This document shows, one piece after another, positions 1 through 8,314 of a stretch of 35,406 bases of DNA. Position 1 is the first letter of the stretch, and each line of letters starts with the position of its first letter. Origin of the DNA: Gammaproteobacteria bacterium (GTDB lineage: Bacteria; Pseudomonadota; Gammaproteobacteria; Pseudomonadales; Azotimanducaceae); assembly GCA_021773555.1 (NCBI GenBank), contig JAJFKA010000068.1, positions 1 to 35,406 of the forward strand, in the 5' to 3' direction. A program made the position numbers and the translations under genes. Under the pieces are notes generated by a model that saw only the letters and a list, made by a program, of their open reading frames with translations, was not told the DNA's origin and did no database searches.

Positions 1-1059
1 GCGCCCATTGCGAAACATTTTCACGAGAATCCGCAAGCGTTTGCAGAATCGTTTGCCAGGGCCTGGTTCAAGCTGACGCATCGCGACATGGGTCCGGTAT
101 CGCGATATCTGGGAACCCTGGTTCCTACCGAGACGCAACTCTGGCAGGACCCAGTGCCTACGGTTGCCCACGAGTTGATCAATGACCAGGATATTGCGGA
201 ACTCAAGACCAGGATATTAAACTCCGGACTCTCTATTGCTCAGCTGGTATCGACGGCCTGGGCATCCGCGTCAACATTCCGCGGCACCGATAAACGTGGC
301 GGCGCCAACGGCGCCCGAATCAGACTAGCGCCGCAGAAGGATTGGACGGTGAACAATCCTGAGGAACTCCAGAAGATAATGCCAGTGCTTGAGACCATAC
401 GGGCAGAATTCAATAGAGCACAGACCGGTGACAAGCAGGTTTCGCTCGCAGACCTGATCGTTCTCGCTGGATGCGCAGCGATTGAATCAGCGGCAGCAAA
501 CGCTGGACATACTATTATGGTGCCATTTCATCCCGGCCGTACTGATGCCTCCGAGGCGCAAACCGATGCTGAGTCGTTTGCGGTTCTCGAACCCAGCTCT
601 GATGGTTTTCGTAACTATCATGACGACAACGAGCAAAGGCCGGCCTCGGAAATGCTGCTGGATCGAGCGTTCATGTTGACACTGACAGCGCCGGAAATGA
701 CCGTATTGCTTGGCGGTCTGCGAAGCCTGAATGTAAGTTCAGATGGCTTCGAGCTGAGTTTTTTTACCGATCGTCCGCAAACCTTGAGCAATGACTTTTT
801 TGTCAATCTACTCGACCTGAATATAGATTGGCAGCCCGACGCGGGAACTAAAGGTACCTTTAAGGGACACGACCGGGGTAATGGTGCAGTGAAGTGGCGG
901 GGGAGTACCGTTGATCTCATCTTCGGTTCTAACTCGCAACTGCGCGCAATCGCAGAAGTTTATGCTTGTGATGACTCGCAGGAGGCGTTTTTACAGGACT
1001 TTGTCGCAGCATGGGATAAGGTCATGAATCTCGATCGCTTTGATCTGGCGCAGGCATAA
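1..1059 (+). CDS. katG: Catalase-peroxidase KatG, C-terminal part (5' end outside window)
   Basis: The reading frame is open from the first base, so this is the last 352 codons of a longer gene; the family is usually about 720-750 residues. KatG is a haem enzyme that removes hydrogen peroxide by catalase and peroxidase reactions. The visible part begins at the end of the N-terminal catalytic domain ([16 protein letters not shown]) and covers the C-terminal pseudo-peroxidase domain, with typical stretches [29 protein letters not shown] and [14 protein letters not shown]. The haem-ligand and Met-Tyr-Trp adduct residues lie upstream and cannot be checked. The stop is followed closely by a hairpin terminator, and the next gene is convergent. 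The family assignment is very secure. Confidence 0.96.
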   Translation, partial: APIAKHFHENPQAFAESFARAWFKLTHRDMGPVSRYLGTLVPTETQLWQDPVPTVAHELINDQDIAELKTRILNSGLSIAQLVSTAWASASTFRGTDKRGGANGARIRLAPQKDWTVNNPEELQKIMPVLETIRAEFNRAQTGDKQVSLADLIVLAGCAAIESAAANAGHTIMVPFHPGRTDASEAQTDAESFAVLEPSSDGFRNYHDDNEQRPASEMLLDRAFMLTLTAPEMTVLLGGLRSLNVSSDGFELSFFTDRPQTLSNDFFVNLLDLNIDWQPDAGTKGTFKGHDRGNGAVKWRGSTVDLIFGSNSQLRAIAEVYACDDSQEAFLQDFVAAWDKVMNLDRFDLAQA

Positions 1060-1062
1060 CCG

Positions 1063-1085
1063 AAGGGGGCTTGCCCCCTTTCTTT
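1063..1085 (+). terminator. Rho-independent terminator after katG
   Basis: Four bases after the katG stop, AAGGGGG and CCCCCTT form a 7-bp G/C-rich stem around a CTTG loop, followed by TCTTT. This is a normal intrinsic terminator for katG. The reverse strand has AAAGA before the stem, and AA runs of this kind could also serve the converging photolyase transcript weakly. Confidence 0.85.
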
Positions 1086-1118
1086 CGGCGAAAAACCAGA
1101 GCCGGGCCCAAAGATTTG

Positions 1119-1298
1119 TTAGATTTCACTTTTGAGTTCCGGTAACTGGGTCAAATCAGGTGGGATAAACCTGACCTTCCTGGTGTGCTCTTCTGTCGGG
1201 CGAATAGAAGATACGTAGCAGCCGTCTGTCCAGAAGGTGAGTATGTATTTTGACGCAATCTGGGCACCGCTTTCTGGGCATTCAATGCGGTTTTGACA
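1119..1298 (-). pseudogene. Possible transposase-like remnant (IS200/IS605-type C-terminus)
   Basis: Directly after the photolyase stop codon the same frame stays open for about 59 more codons, to a TAA at 1119-1121. It has no start codon of its own near the stop. The stretch contains KYILTFWTDGCYVSSI, which resembles the W-x-x-G-Y-F/Y-V-S-T motif near the end of IS200/IS605 TnpA proteins. The rest of the tail (RPTEEHTRKVRF and onward) does not match the usual ending I know. It could be the truncated end of an old insertion, or a chance open frame. Nothing else in this 239-base spacer besides the katG terminator was recognised. Confidence 0.25.
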
Positions 1299-2699
1299 TC
1301 AGGAAAAGCGGTCGCGGTCCTGATGCGACTTTACTGGCTTACGACCGATCGCCGCATCGGAGGCGGCCTTAAACCGTCGCTTGCTTTCCTCGCTCGTCGA
1401 TTTCAAGTCCAGCACCTTGGCCAGATAGCCCGCATCGGTGTTTACAAGATTGTGAATCTGTCGTGGCGCCAGAGGCTGTAATTCTGGAATCCATCGTTTG
1501 ATATACGTGCAGTCCGGGTCGAACCTGAGTTGCTGCCGCCAGGGATTGAAAACACGAAAATAGGGCTGGGCATCGCAACCCGTTGATGCGCTCCACTGCC
1601 AGTTTCCATTGTTGAGTGCCGGATCAAAATCCACCAGCAGTCTGGCGAAATGTGCCTCACCTGCTCGCCAGTCAATCAGCAGATTCTTGCAAAGAAATGA
1701 AGCCACGATCATCCTCACTCGATTGTGCATGAATCCCGTTGCCATGAGTTCCCTCATGCCTGCATCTATAATTGGAAATCCGGTTCGGCCTTGCTGCCAG
1801 GACAGAAGTCCCGCGGGATTGTTGTCCCATCGCAGGCGGTTATATTTTTCTCGAAATGCGGCGCGATACACGTGGGGAAAGTTAAACCCGATTTGAAAAT
1901 AGAAGTCTCGCCAGTAGAGCTGCCGAATCAGTCCATGTGACACAGAGTGTGATTTCTTAACCGTATGGTAGACCTCTCGAACAGAACAGAGTCCGAAGCG
2001 AAGCAGCGCTGATAACCGACTCGTCCCATTCATTCCGGGTATATCTTTTTCGCTCTCGTAGTTTTCCAGCGTGCTGAGATGATCGAAGGAGCTTGTCAAA
2101 TCTAACGACTGGGAATCCAGCTTCTTGGCGAGATACTCACCCAGACTACTGGCTTCAATCACACTCCCGGCTGTTCCCTTGTCAAAATTGAAGTGATCCT
2201 GTGTCGCCGGAGCCGCGACTTGATACTCTTTAGCCTTTCGATAATAGGGGGTGAACACCTGGTAGGGCAAACCGTCTGCCTTGCGCACATCCTCGGGTTC
2301 GTTCAGGAGTTGATCTGCGTAACTGTGGAAAACAACACCGTTCACCTCACACACCGACTTCAGGTTTCTGTCTCTGCGGCGGGCAAAAGGTGTGTAGTCT
2401 CTGTTAGTGAACACGGCATCGATCTGGTTGTCACACATCAACCGCTCGAGTACTTCGGCCGGATCGCCTTGCAAGACCTGCAGTCGACCGCCGTACCTGG
2501 CGATGGAGTCATCAAGTTGCTTCAGAGCGTGCGCCAGAAACGTCATACGGGCGTTGGCTTCGGACCACTTATTTAAAAGATAGGGATCGATAATGAACAG
2601 TGGCAGTACTCGCCTCGACGATTGTGCAGCCGCAATCAATCCTGAATTGTCAGCCAACCTCAGGTCACGGCGAAATATGAAAATCGAAGTATTGTGCAT
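1299..2699 (-). CDS. phr: Deoxyribodipyrimidine photolyase (class I)
   Basis: This 466-residue flavoprotein uses blue light to split cyclobutane pyrimidine dimers in DNA. The N-terminus (SIFIFRRDLRLADNSGL) is the photolyase alpha/beta domain that carries the antenna cofactor. The C-terminal half has the FAD-binding signature: GRTGFPIIDAGMRELMATG, HNRVRMIVASFLCKNLLIDW, and NNGNWQWSASTGCDAQPYFR, which contains a tryptophan-rich electron-transfer region. Length matches the family (E. coli 472). The start gives the usual short N-terminus before the first beta strand. The upstream gene is a ybgA-type protein 25 bases away, the same partnership as ybgA-phrB in E. coli, so the two are probably cotranscribed. 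A cryptochrome-DASH assignment is less likely given the gene pairing. Confidence 0.95.
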   Translation of the reverse strand: MHNTSIFIFRRDLRLADNSGLIAAAQSSRRVLPLFIIDPYLLNKWSEANARMTFLAHALKQLDDSIARYGGRLQVLQGDPAEVLERLMCDNQIDAVFTNRDYTPFARRRDRNLKSVCEVNGVVFHSYADQLLNEPEDVRKADGLPYQVFTPYYRKAKEYQVAAPATQDHFNFDKGTAGSVIEASSLGEYLAKKLDSQSLDLTSSFDHLSTLENYESEKDIPGMNGTSRLSALLRFGLCSVREVYHTVKKSHSVSHGLIRQLYWRDFYFQIGFNFPHVYRAAFREKYNRLRWDNNPAGLLSWQQGRTGFPIIDAGMRELMATGFMHNRVRMIVASFLCKNLLIDWRAGEAHFARLLVDFDPALNNGNWQWSASTGCDAQPYFRVFNPWRQQLRFDPDCTYIKRWIPELQPLAPRQIHNLVNTDAGYLAKVLDLKSTSEESKRRFKAASDAAIGRKPVKSHQDRDRFS

Positions 2700-2724
2700 G
2701 CTGGACTGATCTTGAATACAGGCG

Positions 2725-3690
2725 TCAGATGCTGTTTCTTAACATCAACTCGCGTGGATGCGGCTCGAGATAGTATTGTCGCGCAATATACTCATGGGGA
2801 TAGCGGCGCAGGAAATGATTCAGGAGAGTTATTGGCACGATCACAGGCACGAGTTCCAGCCGATGCGCTTCAATAAGCTCCAGCATTTCTGATTTCTCAT
2901 CACCGCTCATTCGATCCTTTACGAATCCCATGATGTGCGTCAACACATTCGCATGCTTACCCGGATCGGCCAGGTGGCGTAACCCCTGCATCAACTTGTT
3001 TATATAGGCTTGCGCTTTCAGCGCAAGATTGTCACCGCCAAGGTCAGCGATGTGACGACCAAGTTCGCGATAGGTAACCTCGTGATGGACCTGGATGAGA
3101 AATTTGTGTCTGGTGTGAAATTCCACCAGCCGTTGCCTGGTGACTCCCTCGACGTGCATTTGTTGCCAGCGGGAGAGCGTGAAAACGCGAGTGACAAAGT
3201 TCTCACGCAGACGCGAATCCATAAGCCTGCCTTCTTCTTCAACGGGCAGTTCGGGACGCTCGGTCATCAGCCTCGCTGTAAACAGACCTATGCCCCGCCG
3301 GACAGGTGGCGCCCCTTCTTTCTCGTAAACCTTGACTCGTTCCATACCACAACTGGGAGAGTCCCTTTTGACGATATAGCCGCTCAGATCGTCAATTTTG
3401 CCGCATACCTCCTGTGCAAAACGGTCCAGCTCTTCCGAATAGTCCCTGGATGGGTCACGAATATCCACGGCGCGAGTTTCCATTTGACCTGGCCGGGATA
3501 CGAGACGAATGGGATTCCGGGGAGTCGGCAGCCCAATGGCCTGCTCCGGGCAGAACGAGACAAAATCAAAATGTCCGGCGAGCGTCCTGGTGACATAACC
3601 GTTGTGTTTATGGCCGCCATCGAACCTGACATTTTCTCCAAGCAGGCAACTTGAAATGCCTAATTTTGGGCGGGGTTCAGAGTGTTCCAT
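2725..3690 (-). CDS. ybgA: DUF523-DUF1722 protein, YbgA family
   Basis: This 321-residue protein has two domains. The N-terminal DUF523 part (about 1-160) carries three conserved cysteine motifs, SSCLLGENVRFDGG, FCPEQAIGLPTPRNP and DSPSCGMERVKVY; related stand-alone DUF523 proteins (TudS) are iron-sulfur thiouracil desulfurases, which suggests a cluster site here. The C-terminal DUF1722 part (about 190-310) begins near EFHTRHKFLIQVHHEVTYRELG. The two-domain layout matches E. coli YbgA. Its role is not established; repeated linkage to photolyase hints at nucleic-acid or nucleotide maintenance. It lies 25 bases upstream of phr and 97 bases after the SDR gene, all on the minus strand. Confidence 0.88.
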   Translation of the reverse strand: MEHSEPRPKLGISSCLLGENVRFDGGHKHNGYVTRTLAGHFDFVSFCPEQAIGLPTPRNPIRLVSRPGQMETRAVDIRDPSRDYSEELDRFAQEVCGKIDDLSGYIVKRDSPSCGMERVKVYEKEGAPPVRRGIGLFTARLMTERPELPVEEEGRLMDSRLRENFVTRVFTLSRWQQMHVEGVTRQRLVEFHTRHKFLIQVHHEVTYRELGRHIADLGGDNLALKAQAYINKLMQGLRHLADPGKHANVLTHIMGFVKDRMSGDEKSEMLELIEAHRLELVPVIVPITLLNHFLRRYPHEYIARQYYLEPHPRELMLRNSI

Positions 3691-3787
3691 CGTGAGTGTC
3701 CTGTTAAGGGATTTAACACCAAACTGGGTGCTTTTTGGAATTAGCGCACTTAAGTCGGATCGGCTCGGGCACGAGAAGCGACCACCC

Positions 3788-4525
3788 TTAACTCAAAGAC
3801 CTCCCACCATCGATTGAAAGTATCTGACCGTTTACATAAGGCGCGTCTCGTGCCAGGAATAGCGCGGCACCAGCCACGTCCTCGGGTGCACCCTGACGCT
3901 TGAGAGGAATTTGTCGAATGATCGTGGCTCTGGTTCCATCACTGACTTCCGCTTGCTGTTCCGGCCACAGAATAGCGCCCGGAGCGATACCGTTAACGCG
4001 TATCTCTGGAGCAAGTTCCTTGGCCAGGCTTCGGGTCATCATGGCGAGTCCTGCTTTTGCGATGCTGTAAATGGCGTAATTTTTTAGCGGCCGGTCTCCG
4101 TGGATATCGCACATATTGATGATACTGCCTGCAAATTCCCGGAGGCAGGGGGCTAGTGCATGGCTCAGGAACAGTGGTGCTTTCAGGTTTGAACCGATGA
4201 GATCGTCCCAGCTATCGTTGTCGAGCCGGGTGATCGGTGTCGGGTAGAATGTCGATGCGTTGTTAACCAGCACATCCAGGCGTCCCCAGGGTTTCAGGCA
4301 CTGATCTTCGAGACTGTCCCATCGATCACATTTCACCAGGTCAAGACTTAGCAGGTAGACAGAGTTGGGTCTGGCCTTGTTGAGTTCTGCCTGCAACGCA
4401 TGTGCGGCATCAGTGGATTTGTTGTAGTGCAAGATGATGTTGTAACCAGCTCGATGGAAGGTCCTGGTAATTTCCGCGCCAATCCTTCTCGAACCACCCG
4501 TGACAAGTGCGACTTTAGTTTTCAT
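3788..4525 (-). CDS. Pteridine-reductase-like short-chain dehydrogenase
   Basis: NAD(P)H-dependent SDR of about 245 residues. The start chosen is the ATG giving MKTKVALVTGGSRRIG, because the dinucleotide motif must sit at the N-terminus and an earlier ATG (4573) would add 16 residues inside the upstream gene. The TGGSRRIG form, with Arg where classical SDRs have Gly, is typical of pteridine reductases and FolM-type dihydromonapterin reductases and favours NADPH. The catalytic Tyr-x3-Lys is YSIAK, NNAS is present, and the end is VNGQILSIDGG. The likely substrate is a dihydropterin, but this is inferred from family likeness only. The start overlaps the 3' end of cca by 11 bases, which suggests translational coupling. 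Confidence 0.82.
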   Translation of the reverse strand: MKTKVALVTGGSRRIGAEITRTFHRAGYNIILHYNKSTDAAHALQAELNKARPNSVYLLSLDLVKCDRWDSLEDQCLKPWGRLDVLVNNASTFYPTPITRLDNDSWDDLIGSNLKAPLFLSHALAPCLREFAGSIINMCDIHGDRPLKNYAIYSIAKAGLAMMTRSLAKELAPEIRVNGIAPGAILWPEQQAEVSDGTRATIIRQIPLKRQGAPEDVAGAALFLARDAPYVNGQILSIDGGRSLS

Positions 4526-5651
4526 ACTTTGCCTCAATGAGATCGACCTGGGCCTGTCGAATGGCGTTACCAATATCTCGCCCTTTGAGCCCGCTTGCTA
4601 TATCTGCCGAATTTATCCCGCTGATTGTATTCAGGCAGTCTATCCACATTTTGCCGGTGAGGCACATGCTGCTCCTTGATTCCTGATTTCCATCTTCGTT
4701 GTTCGCTTGAATATGGCAACACACGCCACAGAATGCTTCAAAACGGTCTGGTCTGTGAATAGCATCGGTGAAGTAGAGAAACGCGACAATCTCTGCTGCG
4801 GAAAGTGTTTCGAGGCATGACCATTTGCTGCGATGTTCCGCACACATGATCGCCAGCTCCTGGTAGGGCCTGGGTACCCTGAGATTTCCGCAACGGTGCC
4901 GAACCCGATCAACCGGTGCTTCCTGAAACAATACGGCGAAACGTTGTGGGTTGTTCAGCTGTGGTGTGACATTGCGCAGACTGGCGAGGGCTGATCGCTT
5001 GATTTCCGGCCAGAGAATGGCAGCCGCACCGAAGTCCTCGAGCACTTCGAAAAATACAGCAGGAGTTCCTCCCGAAAGACTCTTGTCAATTTCCTGATAT
5101 ACCCGCTCGGGCGATAACTCCTGTAGTGCGCCCTCCTGTACCATGGCCATGCAAAGCGCGCTGGTTTCCGCGGCGATAGTAAATCCCAGCGCATTGAAAC
5201 GCGCAGCGAATCGGGCCACGCGCAGAATCCGCAATGGATCTTCGCTGAATGCGTCCGAGACGTGGCGTAACACCCGGTCGTTGAGATCCTGGCAGCCCTG
5301 GTAAGGATCAATGAGCACACCGTTGCTGTCCTCGGCAATTGCATTGATGGTCAGGTCGCGTCGCCCGAGATCCTGCTCAAGTGTGACGGTTTCGCTGCTA
5401 TCACAGACAAATCCCGTGTGTCCGGAACTCACTTTTCTCTCGATACGTGCCAACGCGTACTCTTCGTGCGACGCGGGATGGAGAAATACCGGGAAATCCC
5501 GGCCGACCTGGGTATATCCGGCGGCCTTCATGACTGATGGATTGCTGCCGACTACTACCCAGTCGCGTTCGATCACTGGGAGTCCCAGCAGTCGATCGCG
5601 AACAGCGCCACCAACGAGGTAGGTATTTTCTGGTTGAGTGGTTATTGCCAT
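4515..5651 (-). CDS. cca: CCA tRNA nucleotidyltransferase, HD motif missing
   Basis: Adds or repairs the CCA end of tRNAs. The N-terminus is very close to E. coli Cca: YLVGGAVRDRLLGLPVIERDWVVVG, GRDFPVFLHPASHEEYALARIERK, the RRDLTINAIAED motif, then DPYQGCQDLNDRVLRHVSDAFSEDPLRILRVARFAARF. The first carboxylate of the metal-binding pair is Glu in place of Asp (ERD versus DRD in E. coli). At 378 residues it is shorter than the usual 400-plus. The segment where E. coli has the HD phosphohydrolase motif (RFAVLVHDLGKG) reads RFAVLFQEAPVD, and the histidine-rich stretch before it is absent. So the transferase should work, but the phosphatase/phosphodiesterase activities probably do not. It lies 30 bases after apaH on the same strand. 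Confidence 0.93.
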   Translation of the reverse strand: MAITTQPENTYLVGGAVRDRLLGLPVIERDWVVVGSNPSVMKAAGYTQVGRDFPVFLHPASHEEYALARIERKVSSGHTGFVCDSSETVTLEQDLGRRDLTINAIAEDSNGVLIDPYQGCQDLNDRVLRHVSDAFSEDPLRILRVARFAARFNALGFTIAAETSALCMAMVQEGALQELSPERVYQEIDKSLSGGTPAVFFEVLEDFGAAAILWPEIKRSALASLRNVTPQLNNPQRFAVLFQEAPVDRVRHRCGNLRVPRPYQELAIMCAEHRSKWSCLETLSAAEIVAFLYFTDAIHRPDRFEAFCGVCCHIQANNEDGNQESRSSMCLTGKMWIDCLNTISGINSADIASGLKGRDIGNAIRQAQVDLIEAKYEN

Positions 5652-5681
5652 TAGCCATTAATAGCACAAATCGGGTGAGCG

Positions 5682-6497
5682 CTATAGAACCTGGCGGGAA
5701 ATTCCTGCTGGAGTACTGAACTTTTTCCCGTCATCGATTCGCAAAGCCGTCATGCTGCGTCCCCAGACACAACCGGTATCCAGTGCCTGCATCGAATCCA
5801 TCCCGGTCAATCCTTCCAATGCGGCCCAGTGACCAAACAGGACACTGCTAACTCCGGCAGGTGGGCCCCAACGGAACCAGGGAGAAAATCCTGGCGGTTC
5901 CGAGGTTTCCTTCGAATCGAAATCCAGGCGTCCCTGATCGGTGCAGTAGCGCATGCGGGTGAAAAAGTTGGTGATCATTCTCAATCGTGGCCAGCCTTGC
6001 AGGTTCTCTTGCCATGCATCGGGATCATTGCCGTACATATTTGCGAGGAAATCAATATGGGCGTCGCTGGACAAAACCTGCTCTACCTCAGCCGCGCGAA
6101 CGAGGCAGGTTTGCAGGTCCCAGATTGGTGGCAGGCCTGCATGAACCAGGGCGATACCCCTGGACTCGTCCCAGTGCAGCATGGGTCGATGCCGAAACCA
6201 CTCGATAATTTCTGGAGCGGATGAGCTGTTCAGAATATCGGTAAAGGTATCCTTCCGATAAGGTTTAAGTCGGCCGACCGCAACCGCGAGAAAGTGCAGG
6301 TCATGGTTACCAAGCACACTCACCACATTTTTTTGCGCCATGACGAACTCCATGGTCTCGAGATTCTTCGGACCGCGGTTGATCAGGTCACCTGTCAACC
6401 AGAGGGTATCTGTGTCCGGGTCGTAGTCGACCAGGGCTAGCAGCGTCATCAACTCATCAAAACAACCCTGAATGTCGCCAATGGCAAAGGTACTCAC
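5682..6497 (-). CDS. apaH: Symmetrical bis(5'-nucleosyl)-tetraphosphatase ApaH
   Basis: Cleaves diadenosine tetraphosphate to two ADP (and in E. coli removes Np4 caps from RNA). The calcineurin-type metallophosphatase motifs appear in order: FAIGDIQGCFDEL at the start, LWLTGDLINRGPKNLETM, and VSVLGNHDLHFLAVAVG; RPMLHWDESRGIALVHAGLPP supplies later metal ligands. The 271-residue length equals the family norm. The ATG lies immediately next to the ksgA stop codon with no spacer. In E. coli the small gene apaG sits between ksgA and apaH; here it is missing. Confidence 0.96.
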   Translation of the reverse strand: MSTFAIGDIQGCFDELMTLLALVDYDPDTDTLWLTGDLINRGPKNLETMEFVMAQKNVVSVLGNHDLHFLAVAVGRLKPYRKDTFTDILNSSSAPEIIEWFRHRPMLHWDESRGIALVHAGLPPIWDLQTCLVRAAEVEQVLSSDAHIDFLANMYGNDPDAWQENLQGWPRLRMITNFFTRMRYCTDQGRLDFDSKETSEPPGFSPWFRWGPPAGVSSVLFGHWAALEGLTGMDSMQALDTGCVWGRSMTALRIDDGKKFSTPAGISRQVL

Positions 6498-7277
6498 TTA
6501 TCCTTCCCTGGTGCTGATGAAATTCGCGCAATGTATAAACTCTGCTGGAGTCAGATTCTCTGGTCTCGCTTTCGTGTCGATGTTCAGGAAAAGCAATTCT
6601 TCTTGCGATAAACACGAGGACATGGCGTTACGCACAGTCTTACGTCGTTTGCTGAAGGCAGTGATCAGCAGGTGTTCGAGTACATCCAGATTCTTGACGG
6701 TTGGGTTTCTGGTCATACGAGGGGTCAGCCTGATAATGGCAGAATTCACTTTTGGCGCAGGTGTGAATGCCGTCGGGGGAACTTCGAATAACATTTCCGG
6801 GTCACAAAAATATTGGCTCATGATAGACAACCTGCCGTATCCGCTGGTTGAAGGCTCGGCAACAATACGTTTCACTACCTCAAGTTGCAGCATAAAGGTG
6901 AAATCCCGGAAAGTGGTACCACTGGCAAATAACCGGAACAACAAAGGTGTGGAAATATTGTAAGGCAGGTTGCCAACAACCCTGATCGGTGGCGAGGATG
7001 CCAGCAGTGTAAAATCAAATTTCAGTACATCCTGTGAATGTATCGTCACGTCCTGTGGATATTTATGTTGAAGCGAGGCAACGAGGTCACGGTCGATCTC
7101 AATGAGTGTTAAACGACAGCCACTGCGACTCAGTTGTTCGGTCAGGGCACCGCGACCAGGCCCGATTTCCAGAATATGGTCGTCCGGGCCGGGATTAATG
7201 GCGGTGATGATTTGATCGATGATTCCGGGGTCGGTCAGGAAATTTTGTCCAAACCGTTTCCGCGCCCGTGTGTTCAT
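6498..7277 (-). CDS. rsmA: 16S rRNA (adenine1518/1519-N6)-dimethyltransferase
   Basis: RsmA/KsgA dimethylates two adjacent adenines in the loop of helix 45 late in 30S subunit assembly, using S-adenosylmethionine. The sequence shows ARKRFGQNFLTDPGII at the N-terminus, the SAM motif LEIGPGRGALTEQL, the acidic ribose contact LTLIEIDRDL, and the catalytic motif IV NLPYNIS. The C-terminal domain includes FSKRRKTVRNAM. The 259 residues are close to the E. coli 273. The start codon overlaps the pdxA stop by four bases (ATGA), so translation is probably coupled. Loss of this gene gives kasugamycin resistance in other bacteria. Confidence 0.97.
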   Translation of the reverse strand: MNTRARKRFGQNFLTDPGIIDQIITAINPGPDDHILEIGPGRGALTEQLSRSGCRLTLIEIDRDLVASLQHKYPQDVTIHSQDVLKFDFTLLASSPPIRVVGNLPYNISTPLLFRLFASGTTFRDFTFMLQLEVVKRIVAEPSTSGYGRLSIMSQYFCDPEMLFEVPPTAFTPAPKVNSAIIRLTPRMTRNPTVKNLDVLEHLLITAFSKRRKTVRNAMSSCLSQEELLFLNIDTKARPENLTPAEFIHCANFISTREG

Positions 7278-8314
7278 GCTGCAACCGGGCGCACGAGTTC
7301 AGCGGCACAATTGATAGCAGCCAGTAATGAACCGGGGTTGGCGCGACCCGTGCCGGCAAGATCCAGGGCGGTACCATGATCGACCGAGGTACGAATGATG
7401 GGCAGGCCCAGGGTGATATTGATCGCGTCACCGAATCCCTGATATTTCAGCACCGGCAGTCCCTGGTCGTGATACATGGCAAGTACAGCATCAGCATTTG
7501 CAAGCCGCCCCGGGGTGAATGCGGTGTCAGCTGGCACGGGCCCTTCGATCTTGAGATCGAGCCGCCTGAACTCTTCAATTACCGGGCTGATGATCTCGAT
7601 TTCTTCACGGCCCAGGTGGCCACCTTCACCCGCATGTGGGTTCAGTCCGCAAACCATCAAACGAGGATTATTAATCCGAAATTTGACTTTAAGCTCTGCC
7701 ATGATGATTCGGATCACTTGCGCCAGTTCCTCTTTGTTGATGGCGTCGGCGACTGATCGTAGCGGCAGATGCGTAGTTGCCAGGGCGACCCGCAATGAGC
7801 CGCTGGTCAGCATCATGACGACTTTGGCGGTATCGGTTTGTTCGGCAAGCCATTCGGTGTGTCCGCTGAACGGTATCCCGGCATCATTGATCACCTGTTT
7901 GTTGACGGGACCCGTGATCATCGCGCCAGCCTCGCCTTCCTGGCAGGTGGTCAGCGCGGCTTTCAGTGTGTTGATGACATAACCGGCGTTGCTGGAACTC
8001 AGAACGCCAGGAACACAGGGCGCTGACAAGAGGATTGGCACGATGTTCATCGCACCGGGAACAAAAACCCGGCTGGCTGAGTAGTCATGAAGCAGTACTT
8101 CAATACCGAGCTGCTCCGCGCGAGCGCGGAGCAGGGACGGGTCGGCAAAATAGAGCGGTTCGATATGATCAGGGAGTTGCCGACAGGTCTGAATCACCAG
8201 ATCCGGTCCAATACCGGCAGGCTCTCCAGGCGTGATGGCCAGTCTGACGTGAGCTTGTGTGGCCTGTGGTCGGTTAACTTCGGATCTCCACAAAGGCACC
8301 GTCGCGAATTTCAC
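7274..8314 (-). CDS. pdxA: 4-hydroxythreonine-4-phosphate dehydrogenase PdxA
   Basis: Catalyses NAD-dependent oxidation of 4-phosphohydroxy-L-threonine in the DXP-dependent pyridoxal 5'-phosphate pathway. Diagnostic stretches are LAITPGEPAGIGPDLV, ITGPVNKQVIN, FSGHTEWLAEQT, VCGLNPHAGEGGHLG and LAMYHDQGLPVLKY, which include the metal-binding histidines. At 346 residues it has about 17 more at the N-terminus than E. coli PdxA. The ATG at 8314 was kept because no in-frame GTG or TTG lies closer to the conserved start. This makes a 41-base overlap with the end of surA. A perfect 10-bp hairpin lies inside the gene at 8111-8134. Confidence 0.95.
   Translation of the reverse strand: MKFATVPLWRSEVNRPQATQAHVRLAITPGEPAGIGPDLVIQTCRQLPDHIEPLYFADPSLLRARAEQLGIEVLLHDYSASRVFVPGAMNIVPILLSAPCVPGVLSSSNAGYVINTLKAALTTCQEGEAGAMITGPVNKQVINDAGIPFSGHTEWLAEQTDTAKVVMMLTSGSLRVALATTHLPLRSVADAINKEELAQVIRIIMAELKVKFRINNPRLMVCGLNPHAGEGGHLGREEIEIISPVIEEFRRLDLKIEGPVPADTAFTPGRLANADAVLAMYHDQGLPVLKYQGFGDAINITLGLPIIRTSVDHGTALDLAGTGRANPGSLLAAINCAAELVRPVAA
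8111..8134. repeat. Strong internal hairpin within pdxA
   Basis: CTGCTCCGCG and CGCGGAGCAG form a perfect 10-bp, 80 percent G/C inverted repeat around CGAG. On the coding strand it encodes a Leu-Arg-Ala-Arg-Ala-Glu-Gln stretch. No T-run follows in either direction, so it is not an intrinsic terminator. It may simply follow from codon choice, or it may slow translation or stabilise the polycistronic mRNA. Confidence 0.7.
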
